In this document: positions 54,851 to 64,000 of the stretch, in pieces
How the letters are laid out: each line of letters starts with the position of its first letter
Position numbering within the stretch: position 1 is the first letter of the stretch
Source: Alligator mississippiensis
Taxonomy: Eukaryota > Chordata > Crocodylia > Alligatoridae
Assembly (NCBI RefSeq): GCF_030867095.1
Contig: NC_081831.1
Coordinates: 42,717,319-42,781,318 of the forward strand
Reading direction: 5' to 3'
Length of the DNA stretch: 64,000 nt
The notes under the pieces: generated by a model
Told to the model about the DNA's origin: nothing
Databases searched by the model: none
The model's input: only the letters and a program-made list of their open reading frames with translations
Translations under genes and position numbers: made by a program

Positions 54851-55179
54851 TTTTTTTAAGTACTCCTTTTTTTTTTCCATAATCTACATATAGACATAGA
54901 AACACAAGATAAGCTATTGCACACCATGAATTGCATCATCTGTCCAGCACAACACAACACAACATCTTTACTTCTCGCTGTCAATTCCTTTATAAAACGA
55001 CAGGCTCTGTGACAGTTCTGTTTGGGTACCTTTGATGCTGCTGCTGCTGTTACTGGTGTTGAGCCAGCTAAGTTATTGTACTTGTTGTCACGTAAAGCAG
55101 AGAACCGGGCATGAGGCTGTAGGGGTGGAGGAGGCCTCGCTGGGACACACTGCCATGTTGGGCAGAGGCCCCAGCACCA

Positions 55180-55660
55180 GGAAGGATGCACCTTAACACA
55201 CACACAATGTCACCACCCACATCACGAGTTTTGCCTCTCAGCAGTTTGGGGTGCAGGGCCCCAGATGACAGAGTCCCCCAGCGAGACACTCACAGCTGGC
55301 AGGCTTCCTGGCCTGGCAGGGCCCAGCACCCAGGGCTGCACTAGATTTCACCCCCCTGTGCCCCAAGACAGAAGTACCAACTCACATGCCAAGTTTTGCC
55401 TGTCAGCAGCTTCAGGTGTAGTTCCCCCCAAACTCTTGCACCGATCTTCTTGAAACTTGGCAGGCTTTATGGCCTGAGCAGGGGCCACCACCCCTGCACC
55501 TTAACACACGCAGGGTCATTTGTGTCATGAGTTTTGCCTGTCAGCAGCTTGGGGTGCAGTTCCCCCCAACCCCTGCACCGATCTTCTTGAAACTTGGCAG
55601 GCTTCATGCTGTCAGCAGAGGCTACTACCCCTGCAAGTTGCACCCAGATTGGTGCTAAAA
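55180..55660. repeat. Tandem repeats of about 141-160 bp in the hAT 3' region
   Basis: TTTTGCCTGTCAGCAGCTT recurs near 55394 and 55535, with a more diverged copy near 55232. Each is followed by a variant of GTGCAGTTCCCCCCAA, and the last two also share GATCTTCTTGAAACTTGGCA. About three units lie just inside the right terminal repeat. Confidence 0.75.
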
Positions 55661-55814
55661 TAACAAAGTTATATATATTTTATTCATCTCCCCTATAGCC
55701 GGATCTCTGAAGCGGCAAACCAATCCGGAGCTCCGGATCGGACTGCAGGCATCCAAAACGGACGGATCCAAGCCAAATCAGATCGCTGCCGACTTGCACA
55801 GGCCTACTATCTAT

Positions 55815-56875
55815 ATCACACCAGTATTTTTCTTCTCTACTGCAACCATAAAGATCACCAATTTCAGTGAACTTTTCACCTTTTCATTTATACAGTACCC
55901 AACTCTGACCTACATTGGAGTTGCTCTCCACTTGGTCCTCTTGTTAATGGCAGTCATTGTGATACATACATTGATGGAGACAGCTTTTGGGGGCACCTTA
56001 ATTTACAATGTCCTGGGAGACCTCCCATACCTCCAGTTGTATCAGAAAATATCTCCGTTTTTTTCTGCTGTGAGATCTTTTTGTCTGGCTTCCATTACCT
56101 TTAGGACTCTTTTCAAGCATAGTTATTTGAATACTTTCAGTCCCCGTTCTATTTTTTCTGGCATGTTTATTACATAGAAATATAGATTTTGGCACTTCCC
56201 TTGTATTTGTATTTCACATTGCATTTCCTCATAATGCTATGTCAATGTTCTCTGGATCCCACTAATTTTGCTCAATCAGATGATCCTTATTTTGCAGTGT
56301 GTACTAAGGTTTAATAGCCCTGTCCTTTTGTCTGGACACATATTAGGAAACAAGCAACTTTCAAGACCACAAACCATTTCTCTACCTCTGGTCCTGCAGT
56401 GACCAGCTTCATGAACTCCTTCTGCCCAGTTCACTTCTAGGCAAGGCTTCCTGTTTTAAGCCCATTGGCAGCATGTTTATTGTATTATTCTACACATAAG
56501 AAATAAACAACCTAACTGGCTTTCAACATCATGTATTGTCCTTGTCTGGACTGCTTACAGCCTCAGGGGTCCGTACAAGATAGGGTAAACTAAACAGATT
56601 TCTTATTAACAAAGTATTTCAAGCAGACAATGCTTTCAGTAGCTCAGTGCAGCAGGTACAAATTAAGAATCAGAATCTGAGTCAGTTCCTGTGACTCTGA
56701 ATATAATCAAAGTTCAAAAGTTATAGTCAAAGTTACCCAGATGCATCACAACAACAGAGTGGTTACTCCAAGCTGCAGTTGCAGATCATAGGTCATGCAT
56801 CAATGGGGAATCTTATGCTTACTGTACCTGTGCCACTGATAAATAGAAAACTGAAGACCAGTCAGATGAGCATAG
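55815..56875. other. No gene supported; AT-rich, possibly decayed coding
   Basis: On the minus strand, 56195-55998 is open and Lys/Arg-rich (KKRRYFLIQLEVWEVS), with similar broken pieces upstream. On the plus strand, 55794-56177 is open but its first part belongs to the hAT terminus and it has no recognisable fold. I leave both uncalled. Confidence 0.3.
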
Positions 56876-56880
56876 GAGGG

Positions 56881-57892
56881 TGTAACAGGTATCGACTCTG
56901 GGCCGACCTTAATGTGGCCCGCACACCTGTTCCTGGGGCAACCGCCCGCCTACTCGCCTGCTATGCCTTGTTCTTACTTGATTAACTGGTGTTAATTAGC
57001 GGGAGGCTGCCCTTGTACTGCCCCGCTGCTAGGGGGTGCTATCTGCAGCTCCATTTCCTCCCCTACACCGCAGTCCACACCTCGCCGATGGAATAGCCGT
57101 TGTCTCAATTTTATCACTATTTGGCCCCTTCTTGTTCTCTCTGGGCCTCCCTAATAATGCTGCCCTCTCCTCGGGCTCTCTGTGCCCACACTGGGCTTCT
57201 CGATAATGCGGCCCTCTCCTGGGGCTCTCTGTGCCCCCACTGGGGCTCCTCAGTGAGGCTGCCCCCTATCTGGGGCTCACCGTGCCCACACTGGGGCTCC
57301 TTAATAATGCTGCCCCATATCTGGGGCTCACCGTGCCCAACTTAGGCTTCCTAATAATGCTGCCCCCTATCTGGGGCTAACCGTGCCCACACTGGGGCTT
57401 CACAGAATGCTCCTCTCTGGGGCTGGGGTCTATGTACCCCGTACACTGCGCCCTACTGGCGCTGGGGTCCCCACACTACTGTGGGTCCCCTATGAGGCCT
57501 CCTCCAACCCCTAATACCCTCACCCAAACCACCGGTGTAACAAACAACAAAACACAAGCCCCTGGGCTGTAACATAAATTGAAGCCGCCTGGCTAAAACA
57601 CCAGTCTGGCCTACCGGGGAACACTTTTTCCCTCAGCAGTGTCAAAACGCTGCTTCCGTAGTCAAGCCTCACCCTTCTTTCCTGAGAGAGTTCCTTCCCC
57701 TTGGGCCACTGGCAGAGAACTGCCTCTGGCCTCCGGTCTGTGCTTTATATAGGAGCCAAGCCCTGCCCCTTTCAGTCAGCTGACCTCCTGGTTGCCCTGG
57801 CAACCCACAGCTGGGCTCCTTAGTCACTGCTAGGGCTCCCTCCCTAGCAGTTTCCCCTCTTCAGGAGCAGGGCACCTCAGTGCTCTGTGACA
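56881..57892 (+). mobile_element. Solo LTR, family A copy 3, GAGGG duplication
   Basis: Starts TGTAACAGG, ends CTCTGTGACA, and GAGGG flanks it exactly (56876-56880 and 57893-57897). The early part aligns with the 2151 LTR (TATGCCTTG, GGTGTTAATTAG, GGGAGGCTGCCC, CTACACCGCAG). TTTATATAGG lies at 57744-57753, about 140 bp before the end. It differs from copy 1 mainly by a tandem repeat at 57145-57415. No internal retroviral genes adjoin it. Confidence 0.88.
57145..57415. repeat. Tandem repeat of about 50 bp in LTR U3
   Basis: Five to six imperfect units, each with TAATAATGCTGCCCCCTATC and GGGGCTCACCGTGCCCACAC or variants. Unit starts fall near 57152, 57202, 57252, 57302, 57352 and 57402. It lies upstream of the TATA-like box, where LTR enhancers are found. 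Confidence 0.87.
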
Positions 57893-57897
57893 GAGGG

Positions 57898-59058
57898 TCA
57901 GCAAGAGAAGCTGGAATTCCCTCATTTCAGGAGACAAGGAAGCCCCAAGTGGGGCTACTGATTCTTGATCTCACCGGTGGAGATGGGAAGAAAATGCAAT
58001 ACTGAGACTCAGCTAAGGAACAGGCTGTTCAAGGATAATCAGCCTAGTAAGTGCGTTACAATCCTTTGACTACACTATCATACAGATGGGGGAAGACCAT
58101 GCCTCAGGGAAGCATCGAAATCTGTGCACATGTGCACCAGGCTTGTTTATAATATATTTAAAGCACAAGAGGATGTTAGCTGAAAACTGTTTTCTAGGGA
58201 TAGGAAGAAGAGCACAACAAAGTAGGGAAGGGATTCTGAAAGCAGGGGCTCCTCGTTTTGAAACCCTCCTGGCCTCTAATCTCTCCTCACCAGGTTTCCT
58301 TTCATCACACACCCATGCTTCCTGTCCCTAAGATCCCATATCTCTTTTACACATGAGTGACTTGGAGAAGGCTACATGCTAGGATTTTCAAAGTAACTTG
58401 ATATTTTTTTTTGCAGAGGGTGAAAAAGAAGGAAGCAGCAAAGGGACAGGACAGAGCAAGCAAAGTGCAATGGATCTGGAGAGATTAATCTGCAGGCTCC
58501 TGTGATACAATATGTGTGGGGTCAGTTCATATGACAAACTCTGCAGGAGAAATGCAAGGGTAAGGGGGTGAGAGAAGCAATATGCTGTAGAAACCTGGGC
58601 ATTCAGCCCAAGAAGTGCTGGACCATGAAATGTACAGGACTATGAAAGTCTGAAGTCACCAGGAAATGGGGTGTTTCAAAAGGTCCCAGTGGCATCTGAA
58701 ATCCCATGTTGCGTGATAGAGGATGTGGCTGAGATTACAGAGGAGCCACTGAAAGTGCAGGCTTGAGCAGGTGGGCATGGTAGGGAGAGATGCAGCTGGT
58801 ACAGATCTGTCAAAAACAGGACCGAGAAAACAAGAGGGAGGGATCTGTTGATGCACATAAGCTATGAGGGTGATATTCATAAATAAATAAGGGGCCACAT
58901 CCCCACCTCATTTAAATTTGCATAAACCTATTGAAGTTCATGAAACAACAGGGATTTACACCAATTGAGGACTGGAGTAAGTTCTTATTATTTAAGAATT
59001 ATTTACTATTGCTTTTCATCCGAAGAGCTCATCTCAGGATATGTGGTAACCTAGCAAG
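57898..59058. other. No gene or defined repeat seen
   Basis: Short frames on both strands only; no splice-bounded open exon and no terminal repeats found. Confidence 0.45.
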
Positions 59059-59517
59059 TAGGGCTGTGAAAAGCTTCGGTTCACAATTCAATTCAGAGAA
59101 GATTCGGCCCGATTCGGAGGCCAAATCTCCAAATCCGAATCAAATCGGGAGAAACTTAAAACTTTCCGAATCGATTCGGAGCCTCTGAATTGATTTGGAA
59201 AAGATTCCGAAAAGATTTGGAGATTTGGAGGTAGTCTTTCAGGGAAACAGAAACTGAGAAGAGGGATGGGGAGCAGGGGGGAAGTACTAACATCCCTAGC
59301 TGGCTAGTGACTATGATCTCTCCCTGAGTCCCCTTCCAATCATGGTGTCTGGGGGAAGGACAAAGAAACAGCATATAAGCCTCTGTCTGCAGGCTTTCTG
59401 TGTTTTTTGTGAGCTGTTTCTGCCTGACTGAGCAACAGCACCTGAAAGATACTGAACTGCCTTGGCTTCCTAGTCAGTCGCCTACTACTTTTTGTTCTTA
59501 GAAAGAATTGGATAGGA

Positions 59518-60880
59518 CAGGGGCGGGCAATTATTTTGGGCGGAGAGCCGCTTACCCAGTTTTGGCAGGCTGTCGAGGGCTGCATGGGTAGCCCTGCCCC
59601 CTGGTCACCATCTTGGGACCAATGTCCCAATGTCTTGGGACCAATGTCCCAGGGCCAGCACCGATGGGGCCCAAAGCAGTGTGCAGGCTGGCAAGGGTCC
59701 ATGAAGCTGGGCTGGGCTACACCAGCAGGGAGATGGGGAGCTGGCCTGGCTCCATAGAACTTCTGCCATCCTGCTCTGGGCCCCGCCAGCACTGACCCCG
59801 GGGCACCAGTGTGGGCCCTGTGCTCCCACTGGCTCCCTGCCAACTCACACCCAGTGCCCCCCAGCCCCGCGGTACAGGCAGGGGCCAGCGCACAGCCCCG
59901 ACCCCTTGCTTGCTGGCAGGGAAGAAGCTGGTGCTGAGCACAGGGAAGAGCGGCCCCTTGCCCACCACATGGCTGGCACTCCCTGCTGCAGGCTCACAGC
60001 CCACGTGGTGCTGTCTGGAGCAGGCACAGGCAGCCCCATGCAGGCTGCGAGCAGCCATAGTGCAGGGCACCCGCCACACAGCAAGCGAGGGGCTGCTTTT
60101 CCCTGTGCTCAGCACCAGCTTGTAACCCAGCCCTGCTGCCTGCTTGGCGGTGAGAATGGCTTACAAGGTGGTGCTAAACGTGGGGGGGAGGGGAGAAAGC
60201 AGCCCCTTGCCCACCCTATGCCCGGTGCCCCACGCTGCAGCCGCTCGCAGCCCGCCTGGGGCTGCCTGTGTCTGCTCCAAACAGCCCCGTGTGGGCTGCG
60301 AGCACCTGCAGCAGGGAGTGCTGGCCATGGGGTGGGTGAGGGGCTGCTTTTCTCCGTGCAGGGAAGGAGCCCAGGGAAAAGCTGAGCACGGGAAGAAAAG
60401 CGGCCCCTACCCCACCCCATGGCCGGCGCTTCCTGCTGCAGCTGCTGACAGCCTGCACAGGGCTGTCCTGAGCAGGCACAGGCAGCTCCAACCAGCTGCA
60501 GCACAGGGTGCCAGCCATGAGGTGGGGAAGGGGCTGCTTCTCCCCCACGCTCCTTCCCTGCCCGGGGTCCCCCCTGCCCTTCTCCCCCCACCCTCCCACT
60601 TACCTGTGGTTTAGGAGCAGGGCAGCCACGTGGTCCCGGGCCAGAAGCCCCAGCTGGGGCTTCGAGCGGGGGGGGGGGGGGGGGGGGGGGGAGGGGCCTG
60701 CTGTTGTTGGAGCCCACTGGGCTTCCCCTGGGTCCTACTGTCCTTGGTATCTGTCATTTTTGACAGGAACCAAGGGCAAAGAAATATTAATTTTCTACAT
60801 TTTTTTAGGGGCCCCGCGGGCCGGATAGAATGGCCTCGTGGGCTGGATTTGGCCCATGGGCCATATTTTGCCCACCCCTG
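59518..60880. mobile_element. Non-autonomous hAT element nested in the larger hAT
   Basis: Starts CAGGGGCGGGCAATTATTTT and ends CCATATTTTGCCCACCCCTG. Octamers GGATAGGA (59510-59517) and GGATAAGA (60881-60888) match at seven of eight. The 1363-bp interior is GC-rich with four imperfect units of about 200 bp (59930-60540) of the type GGGCTGCTTTTC...AGCCCCTTGCCCACC, then a poly-G tract. Open frames here are artefacts of composition. Confidence 0.88.
60668..60691. repeat. Poly-G tract, 24 bases
   Basis: A run of G in the nested hAT; its length is unreliable in assemblies. Confidence 0.88.
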
Positions 60881-61306
60881 GGATAAGATATAGCTTAATT
60901 TAGCTTACTATCTAGAATCCCTCTACTGTATTTATCCCTATCCAATCCATTTTTTTCAATTTATATTTGTTCTTGGGGTTTTTTCCCCAAAACTTTTAAA
61001 AAAGAAAGCTGTGTTTTCCCTGGCAGTGTGATCCATCACTGTGCAGGGAAGCACACATTACACACACTCACACACATACATCATAGAAGAAGAAAAAAGC
61101 CAGACATTCAGAGAAGAATAAATTATATATAGTTATTAGTTATTAATATGATTAGTTATAATTAGTTGCATATAGACTAAAGACAACACAAAAGAAGGAG
61201 TCAGATAGAGATTTAGCTTGAGATTAACACACACAACACAGAAATCAGAGTCATAGAAGAAGAAGAAGATATATTTATATTATTTTAGGTACACGACACA
61301 GAACAG

Positions 61307-61469
61307 GCTTCGGCAATGGTGTCTTGAGGCAGGCTTCGGCTTCCTTGACAATGACCAGCACATCACGACGAGAGACATGCTCAGTTGGGATGGGCTTCAC
61401 CTGTCCCCCAAATGTAAGCGTGTGTTCTCTTCTAGGTTGGCGGATCTCCTCCAGCGGGCTTTAAACTAG
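61307..61469 (+). pseudogene. CR1 ORF1 C-terminal fragment
   Basis: An open stretch to a TAG at 61467 carrying the last esterase block (SWDGLHLSPKCKRVFSSRLA) and the LLQRALN end seen in the other ORF1 copies. Truncated at its N-terminus by the element's 5' end. Confidence 0.75.
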
Positions 61470-61719
61470 GCTCGTTGGAGGGAGGGGAAGATGAGGGCAG
61501 GGGAAGCCGTGGACCACCAAACCATGTGGCACCCACAAGGACAGCCCAGCCTGAATAAGGAGAACATCGGGACCCTGCAATCCATGGGGCGGCCAGCAGT
61601 ACACCATAGGTAAGCAATAAGCAGGTAAGCAATAAGGGGCCCTTTGGGCCCATCAGAACCGGGGGACAACAAAGGCGCCAGTCACAGGGCGTAAGTGCCT
61701 GTACACCAATGTTAGGAGC

Positions 61720-64000
61720 ATGGGGAGCAAGCAGGATGAACTAGCACTCCTGCTTGCAGAAAACACCTACGACTTAGTAGGACTAACAGAAACCTGGTGG
61801 GATTCTTCCCACAACTGGGCGGTACACACTGAGGGTTATAAGCTGTACAGAAAGGATAGAGTTGGGAAGAGAGGGGGAGGGGTTGCGCTCTATGTCAATG
61901 AGCGATATACATCAACCCTTACCAAAACAGAATCGGAGGAGGAGAAAGTAGAAGGATTGTGGGTTAGGTTACATGGAGGTTGTGCGGGCCGGGAGCGGTC
62001 TGAGGCCTTCGGAGGCGCACGGCATGGGCTGTGGCCAGCAGCCCTGGCACGCAGGTCGGGGAATGCCGGCCGGCGGACTAGAATTAGGCACGGACGCGTA
62101 GCAGTTGATTAAAGATTATTTTACTTACACCGTAGATGGTTGCGGTGCAGGCAGGAAAACTTGCTTGAGTTGCAGTTACAGATAGGAAAGAAGAGCGGAG
62201 GAGGAGTTCTAACCTCACGAACTCTAGTCCAATCCGGCTGAAAGCTCTAAAACCGCGAGCCCGTCGAATCAACCGGAGAAAACAACTCGGAGAAGAGCTC
62301 TGGATACACACACACAAAGCTTGCTTGGCTCCGTGGAATAAGCGCGCAGGGAAGGAGTTCGTCAAGGGATTGTGCTAGGCGACGGGGAGAGGCCAGAGGT
62401 TGATCAGACCCCTATAGCCTTCTTAAGGCACACGCTGGGTCCGTTAGGCTCCACAGCGCTTAGAGTTCTTCACGAGACGTGAAGTCCTCCTCCTCCACGA
62501 GATGGTTGTGGAGTCCTCCGACTTCGGTGGAAACCGCTCAAGCCTCTTATACAGCTAGCAAGCCAATCGCTAGCCGCCAAGTGGGAATAATTTAGAACTA
62601 GCCAATAGTGGGACACAAATTTGCATGCGGGTGGCGGGAACTCCTTTGCACCGGGGTTTTCTCTTTGCAACTGAGAAATGCACCCTGCAAAGAAAGCTCC
62701 TTGTGGCGGGAAATAATTCAGCAGTGCCAAAGCGCGCACACACAAAATCACACCCTTGGGTTGTGACAGAGGTCAAGGAGAAAGGGATTTGGTGGTAGGG
62801 GTCTGCTACAGACCCCCACACCAAGGGGAAGAACTAGATTTGGGGCTCCTGAGGCAGCTCTCGGAGACCATAAAAACTAGGGAGGTGGTAGTCATGGGGG
62901 ACCTAAACTGCCTAGACATCTGCTGGGAGACGCAGACAGCAAAGTCCCACCGTTCACGCAGGTTCCTATCCTGTGTACAGGACCTCCATCTGATGCAGGA
63001 GGTACATGGTCCCACTAGGGGGAATGCCTTACTGGACCTGGTATTGGCAACAGTGGATGACATGTTAGGAGACCTACAGATTGGTGGTCACCTGGGGGAC
63101 AGTGATCACCAAATAATAGAATTCTTCATAAGACATTGAGTGGGTAAGGTAACTAGTAGGGTGAAAGTGCTAGACTTTAGGAAAGCTGATTTCAATGAAC
63201 TCAGGTGTTTAGTCAAGGACGCACTGCAGAGTAGGAGTTTTGAAGAGATGGGAGCCCAGGAAGGGTGGCTGTGCCTTAAGGAAATGATCCTTTGGGCACA
63301 GAGGGAGACGATCCCGATGCAGGGAAAAAGGGGGAAAGGGGCCAAAAGGCTTCCTTGGCTGACCAGAGAAATCCAGAGCAGCCTGCGGGCTAAAAGGCGG
63401 GCATATAAAAAGTGGAAATGGGGAGAGATTACTAAAGAGGAGTATACCTCCTCTGCTTGTGCTTGTAGGAAGGCAGTTAGACAGGCCAAAGCTACCATGG
63501 AGCTGAGGATGGCATCCCAAGTTAAGGATAACAAAAAATTGTTTTTCAGATATATAGGGAGTAAAAGGAAGGCCCAGGGTGGAATAGGACCTCTACTAAA
63601 TGGGCATAAGCAATTGGTGACGGACAGGGGGGACAAGACTGAACTCCTCAATGAGTTCTTTGCCTCAGTGTTCCTAAGTGAGGGGCAAGACAAATCTCTC
63701 ACTGGGATTGTAGAGAGGCAGCAGCAGGGCGCCAGACTACCAAGAGTTGACCCTGAGATGTTGCAGAGTCACTTGGAGGAACTAGATGCGTTTCAGTCGG
63801 CAGGCCCGGATGAGCTCCATCCGAGGGTACTGAAGGCACTGGCTGACGTCATTGCACAGCCACTGATGGGAATATTTGAACACTCATGGCACACGGGCCA
63901 GGTCCCGGAGGACTGGAAAAGGGCCAATGTGGTCCCCATTTTCAAGAAGGGGAGGAAGGAGGACCCAGGCAACTATAGGCCAGTCAGTCTTACCTCCATC
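61720..64000 (+). pseudogene. CR1 ORF2 split by an LTR, one stop, otherwise open
   Basis: The endonuclease starts near 61690 (GSKQDELALLLAENTYDLVG, LTETWWDSSHNW), pauses at the LTR, and resumes in frame once the LTR and one GAGGT are removed (VVGVCYRPPHQGEEL, VMGDLNCLDICWE, GDSDHQIIEF). A TGA at 63137-63139 is the only stop seen. The RT N-terminus then follows (LFFRYIGSKRKAQGG, SAGPDELHPRVLKA, VVPIFKKGRKEDPGNYRPVS) to the edge. The LTR makes the copy inactive. Confidence 0.88.
61981..62768. mobile_element. Solo LTR, family D, with GAGGT duplication
   Basis: Starts TGTGCGGGCC and ends GGGTTGTGACA; GAGGT flanks it exactly (61976-61980 and 62769-62773). Removing it rejoins the CR1 endonuclease reading frame. 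The 788-bp body has a CTTATACAGC TATA-like site near 62547 and no coding region. It is CpG-richer than its surroundings, which suggests a recent insertion; this is by eye only. Confidence 0.9.

Larger units (their letters stand above)
50538..55806 (+). mobile_element. hAT DNA transposon, 5.27 kb, with broken transposase
   Basis: Left end TAGGGCTGTGTGAGGCTTCG and right end (read backwards) TAGGCCTGTGCAAGTCGGC are imperfect inverted repeats. Flanking octamers CCATCTGT (50530-50537) and CTATCTAT (55807-55814) agree at six of eight. CGGATCC-type subterminal motifs occur at both ends. The transposase (51405-53917) lies in plus orientation, with a Penelope-like insertion and tandem repeats after it. 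The family is also present at 59059, where the left 2 kb can be compared. Confidence 0.9.
59059..61300 (+). mobile_element. Second hAT family member, left part only
   Basis: Begins TAGGGCTGTGAAAAGCTTCG like the element at 50538, and shares GAAACAGCATATAAGCCTCTGT, the TTTTCAATTTATATTTG block and GGGAAGCACACATT with it. Compared with that copy the collinearity is broken by a smaller hAT (59518-60880), and a CR1 starts near 61300 before any transposase code. The right end is beyond the window. Its ATTCGGA/TCCGAAT-rich subterminal region (59090-59230) is longer than in the first copy. Confidence 0.72.
61300..64000 (+). mobile_element. CR1 LINE, plus strand, continuing past the window
   Basis: Starts near 61300 inside ORF1 and runs through ORF2 to the window edge, interrupted by an LTR at 61981-62768. 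It is the same subfamily as 19409-21240 but better preserved. The RT frame after 63140 has no stop up to 64000. The boundary with the host hAT is approximate, as no target duplication is visible on this side. Confidence 0.9.

Noticed and set aside
57145..57415. Regularly spaced repeats as a CRISPR-like array
   Set aside because: This is a vertebrate LTR; the units are contiguous and imperfect, without unique spacers.
59536..60893. Pro/Gly/Ala-rich frames of up to 200 codons
   Set aside because: They are within a nested hAT element with repetitive GC-rich units and a poly-G tract; not genes.

Overview
The window looks like vertebrate nuclear DNA, most likely from a crocodilian (a turtle is the main alternative). 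This is inferred from CR1 LINEs with long open frames, several hAT families, Penelope-like fragments, solo LTRs with 4-5 bp target duplications and a spliced vertebrate gene. No sequence search was possible, so the species assignment is an inference.

The one gene that can be assembled end to end is ARL13A, an atypical ciliary ARF-like GTPase, on the minus strand from 42958 (ATG) to 22545 (stop). It has nine exons whose phases all join, giving 378 codons. A candidate promoter near 46.5-46.6 kb carries two opposed ACTAYRNNNCCCR elements, one overlapping an imperfect RFX X-box. A donor at 46398 and an acceptor at 42970 would allow a leader exon.

The left 14.5 kb holds scattered coding-like pieces on the plus strand (737-2150, 3098-3281, 7778-8068, 9741-9846, 14331-14496). 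They are broken by frameshifts, an LTR and a CR1. I read this as a decayed gene converging on ARL13A and could not identify it. A second, even more decayed coding-like stretch lies on the minus strand at 47.7-49.4 kb.

Most of the rest is transposable elements, often nested. Minus-strand CR1s lie at 3277-6465, 14774-19408, 19409-21240, 30888-31510 and 33115-38932; a plus-strand CR1 runs from about 61300 past the window end. LTRs with target duplications lie at 2151-3092, 15316-16890, 29152-29954, 35663-36810, 56881-57892 and 61981-62768. Non-autonomous hATs with inverted ends and 8-bp duplications lie at 13387-13806, 44096-45687 and 59518-60880. A 5.3 kb hAT with a broken BED-finger transposase occupies 50538-55806, and a second member starts at 59059. 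Penelope-like remnants lie at about 49430-50340 and 54229-54850.

The nesting gives a relative order of insertion. At 14.8-19.4 kb a CR1 holds an LTR that itself holds a younger CR1. At the right edge a hAT holds a smaller hAT and is interrupted by a CR1, which is itself split by an LTR. These layers are old insertions that do not work together; ARL13A is the only apparently functional unit.
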